Of a stretch of DNA of 64,000 nt, positions 37,397-48,374 are shown piece by piece (the first letter of the stretch is position 1; each line of letters starts with the position of its first letter). This DNA comes from Pomacea canaliculata (lineage: Eukaryota > Mollusca > Gastropoda > Architaenioglossa > Ampullariidae): contig NC_037590.1 of NCBI RefSeq assembly GCF_003073045.1, positions 38,370,751 to 38,434,750 of the forward strand. Direction: 5' to 3'. The notes beneath the pieces are model-generated. The model made no database searches. It was given only the letters and a program-made list of their open reading frames with translations, and was not told the origin of the DNA. The translations under genes and the position numbers were made by a program.

Positions 37397-38125
37397 GCCA
37401 GTCAGAATAGCCAAGCAAGAAAGCACGCGTCCCTGTATGTATATGTATGTTTGTATGTGTGAACACTCCTCGTGAAAAACACTCCACCGGTCGAAACAGC
37501 GAGCCTGCGGGCTTACGTTGATGTTGTCGTTGCTGTCATCATCAGCACCATCGTTGCGCCGTCGCCAGACTGAGCCGCTGGCAGCTCTTACAGCAACTTC
37601 CACACCGATGTTCCCTTTGGCAGGTCGCCCGCTGTACCTCGTCAGGCCTCCCCCCAGCTCCCTGTTTCTCCCTCTTTCCACCCTCTTGCTTTTCTTCTGC
37701 TGGCTTTTCGATGTCTTGCCTTTGTACGAGCTCCACACAGGACTGCATGGCGCCGACGGTCTGCAGACAACGTGTTGAGCTGTTAATCAGTAAAATAGGG
37801 AAGGGACATTATTATTCGTAATCTTTGTTGTTTTCGTGTCGGCTGCTACACTTGCTGGGTACAACTAGTTTTAAAAGTAAACATCCGCTAACTGGCGCAA
37901 AGAGTGGGCGAAGGTGGTCATGAGTTGGGTAGGAGGTGTAAACTTTTAACAGAATGGCTTCCACCAAATAATAATAAGAAGAATTTGGAGAACACAATTC
38001 CTCATGTGGAGACGATATCAATACTTTCTGAAATGAAAAAAAAAAAAAAAACAAAGAAACAAACAAACAAACGAAAAAATGGTATCCACATTGCTGTTTT
38101 CCGTCTCCTTTATGCCACAAACCTT

Positions 38126-38348
38126 TTCTAGAGTGACCCCAGTACTTACCTTGTCGATATGACACCAGGACCTTTTTTAGAGGGACTCCGGTACCAAGCC
38201 TAACTTGACCCCAGTATCTATTCTAGAGCGACCCCAGGACTTATTATACTTATTTTAGATGACTTCGGTACTTATTCTAAAATAACATGTGTAACATATT
38301 CTAGAGTGACTACGGTACTTTATCTCAGAGTGACACCTGTACTCATTC
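38126..38348. repeat. Degenerate ~25-bp tandem repeat (copy B)
   Basis: About nine diverged units of TCTAGAGTGACCCCAGTACT with a short AT spacer, upstream of the PDZ start. It is the inverted counterpart of 26257-26479. Confidence 0.8.
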
Positions 38349-38994
38349 GAACCAAACAGCACATTTATTCTGTAAGCCCTCATCCTGTTTTACTGACCAT
38401 CTTCATCTTCTCTAAAGTCCACCATATGATTCACAACTTTCTAGTGCAATCGTTTTAAAATAGTCATCAACAAGACTCATTAAACATTCTAAGAGTAGAA
38501 TGTGAGTGTAGATATCGTAACCGTGCAGTTGTAGTGAATGTTTTGTAACTTACTGGCAAGAGATTTTCTGTTACAGTGATACAAAACGTAGAGAAAGAGT
38601 AGAAAGAAAAAGAGAGGTTAGGAAAAGTTGAGAGAGAGAGAGATGGGGGGAGGGGGCTACAGAAAGGTTAGTGAGAAGTGAGATTAAAAAATAGGTTGGT
38701 CGAAGAGGGGATAATCATAGAGATGTGAAAAGGAGAGAGAAAGAAAGATTGAGAGATGGGAGATAAGACTTTATATAAAGTTTAATGCAAATTTAAAGTT
38801 CAAATAAGTTTCGCGATTCATGTTCTTCAGTGAACTCCAAAGGAATCAGCAAAACATTCGAGCAGGGCGTTATCTTCATGGAAGGCAAGAAGAAGAAGAA
38901 ACAAGGATTTGTAGTCATTGGCAGGAGTCAGCGTTTGTGCGCTAAGGGTGCACGAGTGCTCAGGTTATCTCATTGTTTGTTGTTTTTTTTTGCG
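38349..38994. other. PDZ upstream region between the 25-bp repeat and the minisatellite (copy B)
   Basis: Contains a purine-rich tract (about 38590-38755) and a short poly-T at the array edge. It may include promoter sequence of the PDZ gene, but no core element is identifiable. Confidence 0.4.
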
Positions 38995-41655
38995 CGGCGT
39001 GGTGCTCCTGCCAGTGCCCGACCCACACACCCGGCAGCCGGGTGGTGCTCCTGCCAGTGGTAAAGCTGGTGCCGACCCACCCACACCGCCTGGTAGCTGG
39101 GTGGCTGGTGGTGCTCCTGCCCAGTGGTAAAGCTGGTGCCGACCACCCACACCCGCCTTGCAGCCGGGTGGTGCTCCTGCCCAGTGGTAAAGCTGGTGCG
39201 ACCCACCACACCCGCCTTGCAGCCGGGGTGGTGCTCCTGCCCAGTGGTAAATGCTGGTGCCGACCCCACCCACACCCGCCTTGCAGCCGGGGTGGTGCTC
39301 CTGCCCAGTGGTAAAGCTGGTGCCGACACCCACACCGCCGTGCAGCCTCTCCTGCCCAGTGTAAAAGCTGGTGCCGACCCACCCACACCCGCCTTGCAGC
39401 CGGGTGGTTGGTGCTCCTGCCCAGTGGTAAAGCTGGTGCCGACCCACCCACACCCGCTTGCAGCCGGGGTGCTGCTCCTGCAGTGGTAAAGCTCTGCCGA
39501 CCACCCACACCCGCCTTGCAGCCGGTGGTGCTCCTGCCCAGTGGTAAAGCTGGTGCCGACCCACCCACACCCGCCTTGCAGCCGGGGTGGTGCTCCTGCC
39601 CAGTGGTAAAGCTGGTGCCCGACCCACCCACACCGCCTTGCAGCCGGGGTGGTGCTCCTGCCCAGTGGTAAAGCTGGTGCGGACCCACCCACACCCGCCT
39701 TGCAGCCGGGTGGTGCTCCTGCCCAGTGGTAAAGCTGGTGCCGACCCACCCACACCCGCCTTGCAGCCGGGCGGTGGTGCTCCTGCCCAGTGTAAAGCTG
39801 GTGCCGACCCACCCACACCCGCCTTGCAGCCGGGGTGGTGCTCCTGCCCAGTGGTAAAGCTGGTGCCGACCCACCCACACCCGCCTTGCAGCCGGGGTGG
39901 TGCTCCTGCCCAGTGGTAAAGCTGGTGCCGACCCACCCACACCCGCCTTGCAGCCGGGGTGGTGCTCCTGCCCAGTGGTAAAGCTGGTGCCGACCCACCC
40001 ACACCCGCCTTGCAGCCGGGGTGGTGCTCCTGCCCAGTGGTAAAGCTGGTGCCGACCCACCCACACCCGCCTTGCAGCCGGGGTGGTGCTCCTGCCCAGT
40101 GGTAAAGCTGGTGCCGACCCACCCACACCCGCCTTGCAGCCGGGGTGGTGCTCCTGCCCAGTGGTAAAGCTGGTGCCGACCCACCCACACCCGCCTTGCA
40201 GCCGGGTGTGCTCCTGCCCAGTGGTAAAGCTGGTGCGACCCACCCACACCCGCCTTGCAGCCGGGTGGTGCTCCTGCCCAGTGGTAAAGCTGGTGCCGAC
40301 CACCCACACCCGCCTTGCAGCCGGGGTGGTGCTCCTGCCCATGGTAAAGCTGTGTGCGACCCCACCCACACCCGCCTTGCAGCCGGGGTGGTGCTCCTGC
40401 CCAGTGGTAAAGCTGGTGCGACCCACCCACACCCGCCTTGCAGCCGGGTGGGTGCTCCTGCCCCAGTGGTAAAAGCTGGTGCCGACCCACCCACACCCGC
40501 CTTGCAGCCGGGGTGGTGCTCCTGCCCCAGTGGTAAAGCTGGTGCCGACCCACCCACACCCGCCTTGCAGCCGGGTGGTGCTCCTGCCCAGTGGTAAAGC
40601 TGGTGCCGACCCACCCACACCCGCCTTTGCAGCCGGGGTGGTGCTCCTGCCCAGTGGTAAAGCTGGTGCCGACCCACCCACACCCGCCTTGCAGCCGGGG
40701 TGGTGCTCCTGCCAGTGGTAAAGCTGGTGCCGACCCACCCACACCGCCTTGCAGCCGGGGTGGTGCTCCTGCCCAGTGGTAAAGCTGGTGCCGACCCACC
40801 ACACCCGCCTTGCAGCCGGGGTGGTGCTCCTGCCAGTGGTAAAGCTGGTGCCGACCACCCACACCCGCCTTGCAGCGGGGTGGTGCTCCTGCCAGTGGTA
40901 AAGCTGGTGCCGACCCACCCACACCCGCCTTGCAGCCGGGGTGGTGCTCCTGCCCAGTGGTAAAGCTGGTGCCGACCCACCCACACCCGCCTTGCAGCCG
41001 GTGGTGCTCCTGCCCAGTGTAAAGCTGGTGCCGACCCACCCACACCCGCCTTGCAGCCGGGGTGGTGCTCCTGCCCAGTGGTAAAGCTGGTGCCGACCCA
41101 CCCACACCCGCCTTGCAGCCGGGTGGTGCTCCTGCCCAGTGGTAAAGCTGGTGCCGACCCACCCACACCGCCTTGCAGCCGGGTGGTGCTCCTGCCCAGT
41201 GGTAAAGCTGGTGCCGACCCACCCACACCCGCCTTGCAGCCGGTTGGTGCTCCTGCCCAGTGGTAAAGCTGGTGCCGACCCACCCACACCCGCCTTGCAG
41301 CCGGGGTGGTGCTCCTGCCCAGTGGTAAAAGCTGGTGCCGACCCACCACACCCGCCTTGCAGCGGGGTGGTGCTCCTGCCCAGTGGTAAAGCTGGTGCCG
41401 ACCCACCCACACCCGCCTTTGGTGCTCCTGCCCAGTGGTAAAAGCTGGTGCCGACCCACCACACCCGCTTGCAGCCGGGGTGGTGCTCCTGCCCAGTGGT
41501 AAAGCTGGGCCGACCCACCCACACCCGCTTGCAGCGGGTGGTGCTCCTGCCCAGTGGTAAAGCTGGTGCCGACCCACCCACACCCGCCTTGCAGCCGGGG
41601 TGGTGCTCCTGCCCAGTGGTAAAGCTGGTGCCGACCCACCCACACCCGCCTTTGC
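38995..41655. repeat. 62-bp minisatellite array, copy B (~43 units)
   Basis: The unit contains GGTGGTGCTCCTGCCCAGTG, then GTAAAGCTGGTGCCGACCC, then ACCCACACCCGCCTTGCAGC and CGG. Units from about 39840 to 40200 are almost perfect; others have single-base losses. Because 62 is not a multiple of three and the minus strand of the unit lacks stop codons, all three minus frames stay open for about 900 codons and each cycles through the same 62-residue peptide. GC content is far above that of the flanks. Copy A lacks the array entirely. Confidence 0.97.
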
Positions 41656-42001
41656 GCCACCAGCCGCTTGCACCCCTGCCTGGACAGGGCTGGGCCATCA
41701 TGTTAGCGGTTGCCTTGAAAGAGAAACACCTCGGCTCCAGTGATTTTCACATTGAGGCTGAAATACACGAACTTTGTGTAAGCTGAAGATAATTTGTTTA
41801 CATGTCCGCTGAAGCCGTAGAATAGTGACTCGACCTTTTGGCAGCATGTAACAACAGTTAGTTTATGTCTTACAATGAAATCAAATAAATTGGATTTATT
41901 ATTACAGGTTATGTTCTTGTAAAATAAAGTGGGTGCCATGCTGGGGTCCTGCCTGCCTTTAGCCGAATCCCTCTGCCTGGCACTGGGTGCCCTCCGGCCC
42001 T

Positions 42002-42056
42002 TGGTGGTGCTCTTGCCCAGTGGTGAAGCTGGTCCGACTCCACACCCGGCCCTCCG
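42002..42056 (+). repeat. Isolated diverged monomer of the 62-bp repeat (copy B)
   Basis: GGTGGTGCTCTTGCCCAGTG, then GTGAAGCTGGTCCGACTCCA, then CACCCGGCC: a single unit about 350 bp beyond the array edge. The counterpart in copy C is at about 61842-61892. It may be an older or ancestral monomer. Confidence 0.75.
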
Positions 42057-42589
42057 GCCCTCCGGCTCTCCTCCGCGTGGACATCATGGGCTGGAAGAAA
42101 AACTATATTTACAGTACGTCTTCAAAGTTAATTATTTTGCGAACCTTTCAGTGAAGCGTCTTGTTTTTTGTTTTTATAAGCTATCAATATAAATAAAATA
42201 ATTTCAACAGATAGCTGCTGACGTTTTGTGGGTTTTTATTAGTGATGTTTGTAACTCTACCATTTAATCACAGATTAGAGAAAATAAGCTACCCAAACAA
42301 TTCCTGATAATATTTGCCCACTTTGTAATGCCCCATCCCCCAGACTGACATTCCCGAGCACAAAAGCAGCACAAACATTTAGCTGTCTTTCGGAAAGTCA
42401 AGCGACAAAAGCAAAAGACCCTTAAACAACAATTCTTTGTGACATTCCTTCCTTCCACACAAAAGCAATGGCAAACTCAGGGTTTTTTTTCCAAGTGTCC
42501 TCCCACCTACAGACCACACCAAGCCTGACTATCACCTGATAAAAACTATCGGACTGGAACGGTTCAATTTGCATAATGGAATATTCGGC

Positions 42590-42990
42590 GGCAGGTTTTG
42601 TCTTTTTACATAACTTTTAGCATCTGGATCACCTAAGTGCTGTACCGAGCTTTCTATTGCTACCTCTCCACCTTCCTCTCTTGCATTGGATCCTCCCTCC
42701 CACAGACAGCCACACACGGACAACGGACATCCTCCCTCTGTGCCTCTAAGCAGTGGAACTCTCTTCCACATCACATTCGCCACTAGGACTACAAGGATAC
42801 ATTCAAACCTTTTCTAAAAACATATCTGTTCACAAAGTACTTTCCCTGAATTACTATTCTTAACTCCCTGGCAATACTCTCTGCCATGCTAACCGTCATG
42901 TAACGCCTCCATCTGACGTTTATAGTAGGGGGCGTAGTATTTGTCTTTAGCCAAAGGTGCAGCCCTGATCAGATTAATAAAAATTCACCG
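42590..42990 (+). mobile_element. 3' end of a non-LTR retrotransposon (copy B)
   Basis: The codons for QWNSLPHHIRH followed, after a stop, by DTFKPFLKTYLFTK match the C-terminal end of LINE reverse transcriptases (W-NSLP ... FK..LKTYLF). A 3' UTR-like stretch follows and ends near GATCAGATTAATAAAAA. Only the terminal 0.4 kb is present, typical of 5' truncation. The clade cannot be assigned; CR1/L2-like is likely. Confidence 0.5.
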
Positions 42991-43094
42991 ATTATTAACA
43001 CCATGGTTGTGTCCCTGGAAACAGTCGGGAGCTTTTCATCTGTGATTAACATCCGATAGGTAATCCTCCCCCTCCCCCTCACGATATCACTTTA

Positions 43095-43235
43095 CGCTGA
43101 ACCCTTGCTGACTCAGCCTCCTGCTGATCGCGGTGGGTTCAAACCCCGAGCTACGCACTGTGCAGGGGACGTCACCGACACGTGGAGTCTGTAAATCACA
43201 ACGACAAAAGGTCGACAACTGCCATTCTGTGGGTG
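43095..43235 (+). mobile_element. SINE-like fragment (copy B)
   Basis: GCGGTGGGTTCAAACCCCGAG is a good B box and T-arm, preceded by a weak A-box region (GCTGACTCAGCC). The counterpart is at about 62945-63080. Confidence 0.4.
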
Positions 43236-44225
43236 TCATAACCCTCCTTACCCCCCTGCCGCGCGTGCCCGCTTGTTAACTTGCTTCCATAGTCTGGGAT
43301 CTATGCATATTGTTTTCTTTTCTTTGGTTTTTTTTTGTCTGTAAATTTTATTATTTTTATTTTTTCCCAAATTATGTAAGGTCTCTATGTTCTAAAGTCC
43401 ATGTTTTGTAAATACTGAGAACGTAACCTGTGTCGTTGTATATTGAAAACCACATGCTGCCTTTATTTACAGCAAGACAGGTACTGTTTCACTCCACAAA
43501 CAAAACGGAGAAAAAAAATCCCAATAAAGGTAAAATATTTTATTGGGGGTGGGGGTGGGGTAGAGGAATCACGGTGGGTAAATATTATCAGGAATTGTCT
43601 GAGTAGGTTCGTTTCTCTACTGTGTGATCACTAATGAAAAGTTATAAAACGTCGGCAGCCAACTGTTAAAACACGCACACCCCCTCACGAACGCAAGAAA
43701 ACAGAGGACTACCCGATGCCAAAAAAAAAAAAAAAGTAGACATAAGAGGCTAGTAAGAAAAAGAAGGTTAAACTTCCCCTCCAAGACCCACGTGTAATTT
43801 AAATAAACAAATCTAGGTTAGTGAAGTGTGGGTGTGTCACTTGCTATATCATGAAAGGAATTATGAAAACAGTATTTTAACGTTAATATCTTTAAAGTGT
43901 GTAGCAAGGTGTCATTTGCGCGAATAAAATACAAGGATTATTTATACTAACTTATTAATATAAAAAAATTGGTTTCTACTATTTTTCTAACAATAATTTT
44001 TAGAAAAGTAAGCTACGCAATAGTAGTACGGAACAGGCTAACGTGCGCTCCTTAGACAGGCTGGCTTGATGATTGGGTTTTAATCTAGTCTTGCAGGAGA
44101 GTGCTTAACCCAGGGGTCTCAAACTCGCGGCCCGCGGGCCAACTGCGGCCCGCGAAACAAAAGTTTGCGGCCCCCACCTCAATATCAAAGTTTCATGTTA
44201 GTGCGGCCCGAGTTTGATACTGTTA

Positions 44226-44776
44226 CAGTCAAATCTCGCTACTATGCCACCTACCGGGACCGAGCAAAAGTGGCATAATACCGAGGGTTCGTAAAAACGG
44301 CTTTATTTGCTCAAGTTACCCGTCAGTCCAAAGCTCTCAAGAATCGTCGGCTTCGCTAGCTGTCTCCTCTCATTCTCCCCCTCACCTCTTCATCCTCCAC
44401 CCCTCCCAACCAGGCAACCACATCCGCGCACCTGCATCCTGTCGCTAGTCGACCCCCTCCCGCTCTCCCTGTCATGTGGCTGTCACCCGGCCAGCGACTA
44501 CCACCCCCACATTGCCACCCTCCACCCTCCCTGTGTGCGTGCTAGGTTCCATCCACCTAACTGCGATGTCCCACACTACCATACAGTATAGTAATCGAGC
44601 ACTGCGTGGAATTTCACAACTTGTGTCTTTTAACAGTCACAAAAAAAGTGGCATAGTAGCGAGAGTCTGGGGTGGCATAGTAAATTTTTTTTACATTTAT
44701 AGTCGGGACCGAGCAAAAGTGGCATAATACCGAGAGTGGCATAGTAGCGGGGTGGCATAGTAGGGAGATTTGACTG
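44226..44776. mobile_element. Nested pogo/Tigger-type MITE, 551 bp
   Basis: The ends read CAGTCAAATCTCGCTACTAT and the matching ATAGTAGGGAGATTTGACTG, flanked by TA on both sides (44224-44225 and 44777-44778). The motif GGGACCGAGCAAAAGTGGCA occurs near both ends in the same orientation. It has no transposase and lies between the hAT left end and the hAT coding region, so it inserted after, or travelled within, the hAT element. Confidence 0.9.
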
Positions 44777-45165
44777 TATATCTTCTCCTCTCTCGCTCCT
44801 TAGACTGCAACTTCCAGTTTCTGTCAACTGTCCTCTGGATGGTCCGGGCGGGTGGCCATAAATCTTGACCAGTGACACGTGGCCCGACGACTTCAAGCGG
44901 ACGGGCCGTTGGGAAAAAGTTGGGTGTCTGCCAGTTTCCATGAATCGGTCAACTTCAAAGGGAGGACTGGAGACACGCCACGCGGAGGGAGAAACATCTT
45001 AGCTTCTGCGTGAGAAAAAAATCCTCACTTTCAAACTGCTCGTTGGCGAAAGGAGGTCCGTCTCGAGAAACGTAAAGTTGTATGTAGTGAAGATAGGCCG
45101 TTTGTGTTGGTAGTTCAATGAGGTGTGCGGAACGAAAGTCAGTTTAAGTTTGCCATTGCACAACA

Positions 45166-47055
45166 GTGAGCCCGCAAAGACCTTTACGCACAGCTCCAAA
45201 CATGTTTTTTTCAAAGCCTGCAGTTAAGAGAAAGGTTGGTGATGAGCACAGACAATTTCAGGAAAAGTGGGAAGAGCAATATTTCTTTGTTGAGCACAGA
45301 GGCAGCCCAACGTGTCTTATTTGCACAGAGAAAGTTGCAGTGCACAAAGAATACAATTTGAAACGTGATTACACAACTAGACATGCTGAGGAGTATGCAA
45401 TACCAGGGAGATGAGAGAGTCAGCCGGGTTGCTAATCTCAAAACATATCTACTGAGGCAACAAAATTTCTTGAAGAAAGCAACAAAGAGAAATGACGCAG
45501 CAGTCGAAGCTAGCTACGTGGTTAGTGGGATGATTGCTAAAGCAGGAAAGGCCATTCAAAGAAGGTGAATTTTTTAAAAATGTGCATATTACAGGCTGCA
45601 AGTATTGTCTGTCCAGAAAAGAAAGGTCAGTTTAGCAACATCAGCCTTTCTGCCAACACCGTAGCAGAGCGCATTTCTGACCTGTCAACTGACATTTATG
45701 ATCAACTGTGTGAGAAAGCAAAATGTTTCATATATATATTATTTCATATTGTATACTCAGTCGCTCTTGATGAGACCACAGACATCACCGACACTGCCCA
45801 ACTCGCAGTCTTTGTCCGCGGTGTTGATGACACTTTTGAAGTCATAGAGGAGTTGTTCACAGTGATTCCAATGCATGGCCAGACCACCGCTCAGGAGATA
45901 TTTCACCAGCTGTGTGATGCCATTGAGAATGCCGGTTTGCCTTGGAGGAGGTTTGTTGGAATAGCAACTGATGGAGCGCCATCAATGACAGGGAGGAAAA
46001 ATGGACTGGTGGCACTTGTTCCAAAAAAACTGGAAGAGGAAGGTGTGGAGGAGGCCATTGCTCTGCACTGCATTATTCATCAGCAGGCTTTTTGCAGCAA
46101 ATGCCTGAAGTTTGACAATGTGATGTCTATCGTTGTGAAATGTATCAACCAAATCAGATCCAGGGGCTTAAAGCACAGAAGGTTTCGTGCTTTTTTAGAG
46201 GAAATGGAGTCAGAATATGGGGATGTGCTCTGCTTCACCGAGGTACGTTGACTCAGCAGGGGAAACATATTGAAGAGATTTTTTGAGTTGAGAGCCGAAG
46301 TGAAAGCCTTCATGGAGGAAGATGGGGTTGCTGTTCCTGGGCTAAGTGATCCAAAATGGCTCATGGACTTAGCTTTTTGGTTGATATGACACATGAGCTT
46401 AACGTACTGAACAAGAAGCTACAAGGTCAGGGGCAACTTGTCAGTGTTGCCTATGACAACGTGAGAGCATTCTCTACAAACTTATGTTATGAAAGCCCAG
46501 CTTTTCAGACAAACCTTTGCCATTTCCCAGCATGCAAGGCACTCATGGATGCAGGCACACCGTTCAGCGGGTGAAGAGTATGTGGATGTCATTTTGAAGC
46601 TAATAACAGCAGGAATTTGATCACAGATTTGCAGACTTCAAGACGCACAGAACCACATTTCAAATTTTTGCGGACCCCTTCTCCTTTGATGTGCAAGATG
46701 CTCCTCCTGTGCTTCAAATGGAGCTCATTGACCTGCAGTGCAACTCTGAACTCAAAGCCAAGTTCAGGGAGGTGAGTGGAAAAGCAGACAAGCTCGGGGC
46801 AATTTTTTGAGAGAGATGGCCCCTAGCTTCCCTGAGCTTTCCCGAATGTTCAAGCGGCACCATGTGTCTTTTTGGAGCACATACTTGTGCGAAAAGCTCT
46901 TCTTTACCTTGAACTTCAATAAGTCCAAGTACAGATCCAGACTTACTGATGAGCATCTTCAAGCCGTACGAGGGTCTCAACTCTTCCTCCCTTAAGCCAA
47001 ATGTGGCTTGGCTATGTGAGAGTAAGCGCTGCCACATCTCTAGCAGCAAGAAGTA
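45166..47055 (+). pseudogene. hAT-family transposase, degraded
   Basis: The translated pieces, spread over frames, give in order: a BED/zinc-finger-like region (CLICTEKVAVH ... TTRHAEEY, about 45310-45400); the first catalytic Asp context SVALDETTDITDTAQLAVF (about 45760); the second, FVGIATDGAPSMTGRKNG (about 45955); a cysteine/histidine motif LHCIIHQQAFCSKCL (about 46060); and a C-terminal dimerisation-like segment near FNKSKYRSRLTDEHLQAV (about 46915). It resembles the transposases often annotated as GTF2IRD2- or ZBED-like in animal genomes. Breaks include frame changes near 45400 and 45570, a stop at 46249-46251 where Trp is expected (EVR*LSRGN), a frameshift near 46370 and a stop near 46574. 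It is not expected to be active. Confidence 0.9.
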
Positions 47056-47727
47056 GGCAGAAGAAGCCATGTTCAAAACAGTTTATGTTCAATGTTCCAT
47101 TCATGTTCAGAAAGTTAAATGTTAAAGAAATGCTAATACAGACATTTGAATCTGAATAATAATAATTACATTTCTCTGGTCAGCAACTATATTTTCTTCA
47201 GTCTTCTATATCTGCTGTATTATTATTATATTTTCATTTTCAATTATTTATTTATTACTGATTGATTTATTTTTTCTTATAAATTTGTTAATTTATTTTT
47301 TATTTTTTAATAGATGAAAAATAAGACATTTTTGACATTGGAATGTTTTTGTAAGAGCTTTTCTTGTGGAAAACCTGATGCGGCCCAGCCTCATCCAGAC
47401 TCTGCCTCCAGTGGCCCCCGGGTAAATTGAGTTTGAGACCCCTGGCTTAACCCAACTTCGAACTATGGCTTGAGAGTTGTGTTATTACAGAGTGATTTCC
47501 CTTTAGTTTGCACTCTTATAAAATTTAATTTTGAAACTGTGTCTGCTAATGAACGTTACAAACTTGACATTTACAATGAGAATATACAACATTTATACCT
47601 TTAGAGTATTCAAATGAATTTGCTTATAAATTTGCAAAATACTAATAAGTGTTAAGCATTTATTAACACACACCTTTAAGAAAAAAAGTAGCAATTTTCA
47701 GTGGGTCAGATGACTGCCTCTGTCACT

Positions 47728-47848
47728 TACTCTGGTTTCTCTTCAACTCACGAGAAAATCTTTCGCCTTTTACTAAAGATTTCCGTGGAGAGGAACAACT
47801 TAATGAGTCTAATGACTTATTTTTCTCAGCCTTGCTCCTGCAGGGTAA
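47728..47848. repeat. 121-bp conserved block, copy 1
   Basis: Begins TACTCTGGTTTCTCTTCAAC and ends CTCCTGCAGGGTAA. It differs from copy 3 (50109-50229) at one base, although the flanks of those units are highly diverged. The end looks like a splice donor on the plus strand (CAGG|GTAA). Two plus frames and one minus frame are open across it. Confidence 0.85.
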
Positions 47849-48374
47849 CAATCAAAATGTCAAATTAATACACCAACAAACAACATAGATGCTAGTCTCA
47901 TTGCCTATTGGCGGGCAGCAATCGAATGCCTACCGAACACATTCATTACTTATTAATATATAATAATATAACGAAAAATATTTTGCTTAAACTGTTTGTT
48001 ATTAGAAGAAAGGAATAATAAAAACTTTTGGATAAGAAAAGATTATGCAACACTTTTTTCCCAAACAATTGTTTTAAACATTACGATGAAGACACTTAAT
48101 TGCTGGTAATTGAGTAATACTTTTCAGTGTCTGGAATGTATACCACGGCGAATATCCCCTGTGGGACCCCGGGGTAGGCTTGCCTAGCGAGCGTTGTAAA
48201 AATAGGGTCCCGGCCGCTGATTTTTTTGGTAAAGTAGTGGCAGGGCTAACAACCCCACCATGAAAAAAAAAAAAGCTTGTTACAGAAACTAACACCAGAG
48301 TATTCAACACGGATGGCGAGGGTAATGAAAAGAACGACGAATATAGGAATTTAGTTGGTGTATATACATTGTGG

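Larger units (their letters stand above)
44111..47444 (+). mobile_element. hAT DNA transposon, 3,334 bp, with 8-bp target duplication
   Basis: The ends are CAGGGGTCTCAAACTC and GAGTTTGAGACCCCTG, exact 16-bp terminal inverted repeats, followed inside by GGCCCG-rich sub-terminal sequence. GCTTAACC is directly repeated on both sides (44103-44110 and 47445-47452), an exact 8-bp duplication as expected for hAT. The interior carries a degraded transposase (45166-47055) and a nested MITE (44226-44776). Unoccupied versions of the same site are at 48669-48676 and 63934-63941. Confidence 0.97.
43813..48374. repeat. 1.2-kb tandem unit 1, interrupted by a hAT transposon
   Basis: The unit starts at CTAGGTTAGTGAAGTGTGGG and ends at GGTGTATATACATTGTGG. 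Without the 3,334-bp transposon and its duplicated 8-bp target it is about 1,220 bp. It contains the 121-bp conserved block (47728-47848) and a GC-rich section with GGGTCCCGGCCGC. No coding sequence is recognisable outside the transposon. Confidence 0.9.

Noticed and set aside
37397-37738. Upstream extension of the PDZ start exon open frame
   Set aside because: The extension differs in frame and content between copies B and C, is basic and low in information, and the family starts just before the PDZ fold.
38995-41655. Possible CRISPR-like array
   Set aside because: The units are directly head-to-tail with no variable spacers, in an intron-containing animal genome.
38960-41701. Three overlapping minus-strand open frames of about 900 codons
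   Set aside because: They are the three frames of the 62-bp minisatellite, which lacks stops on that strand. They all give the same cycling peptide, so this is repeat behaviour and not evidence of a gene. The same applies to the shorter frames over 57794-61541.
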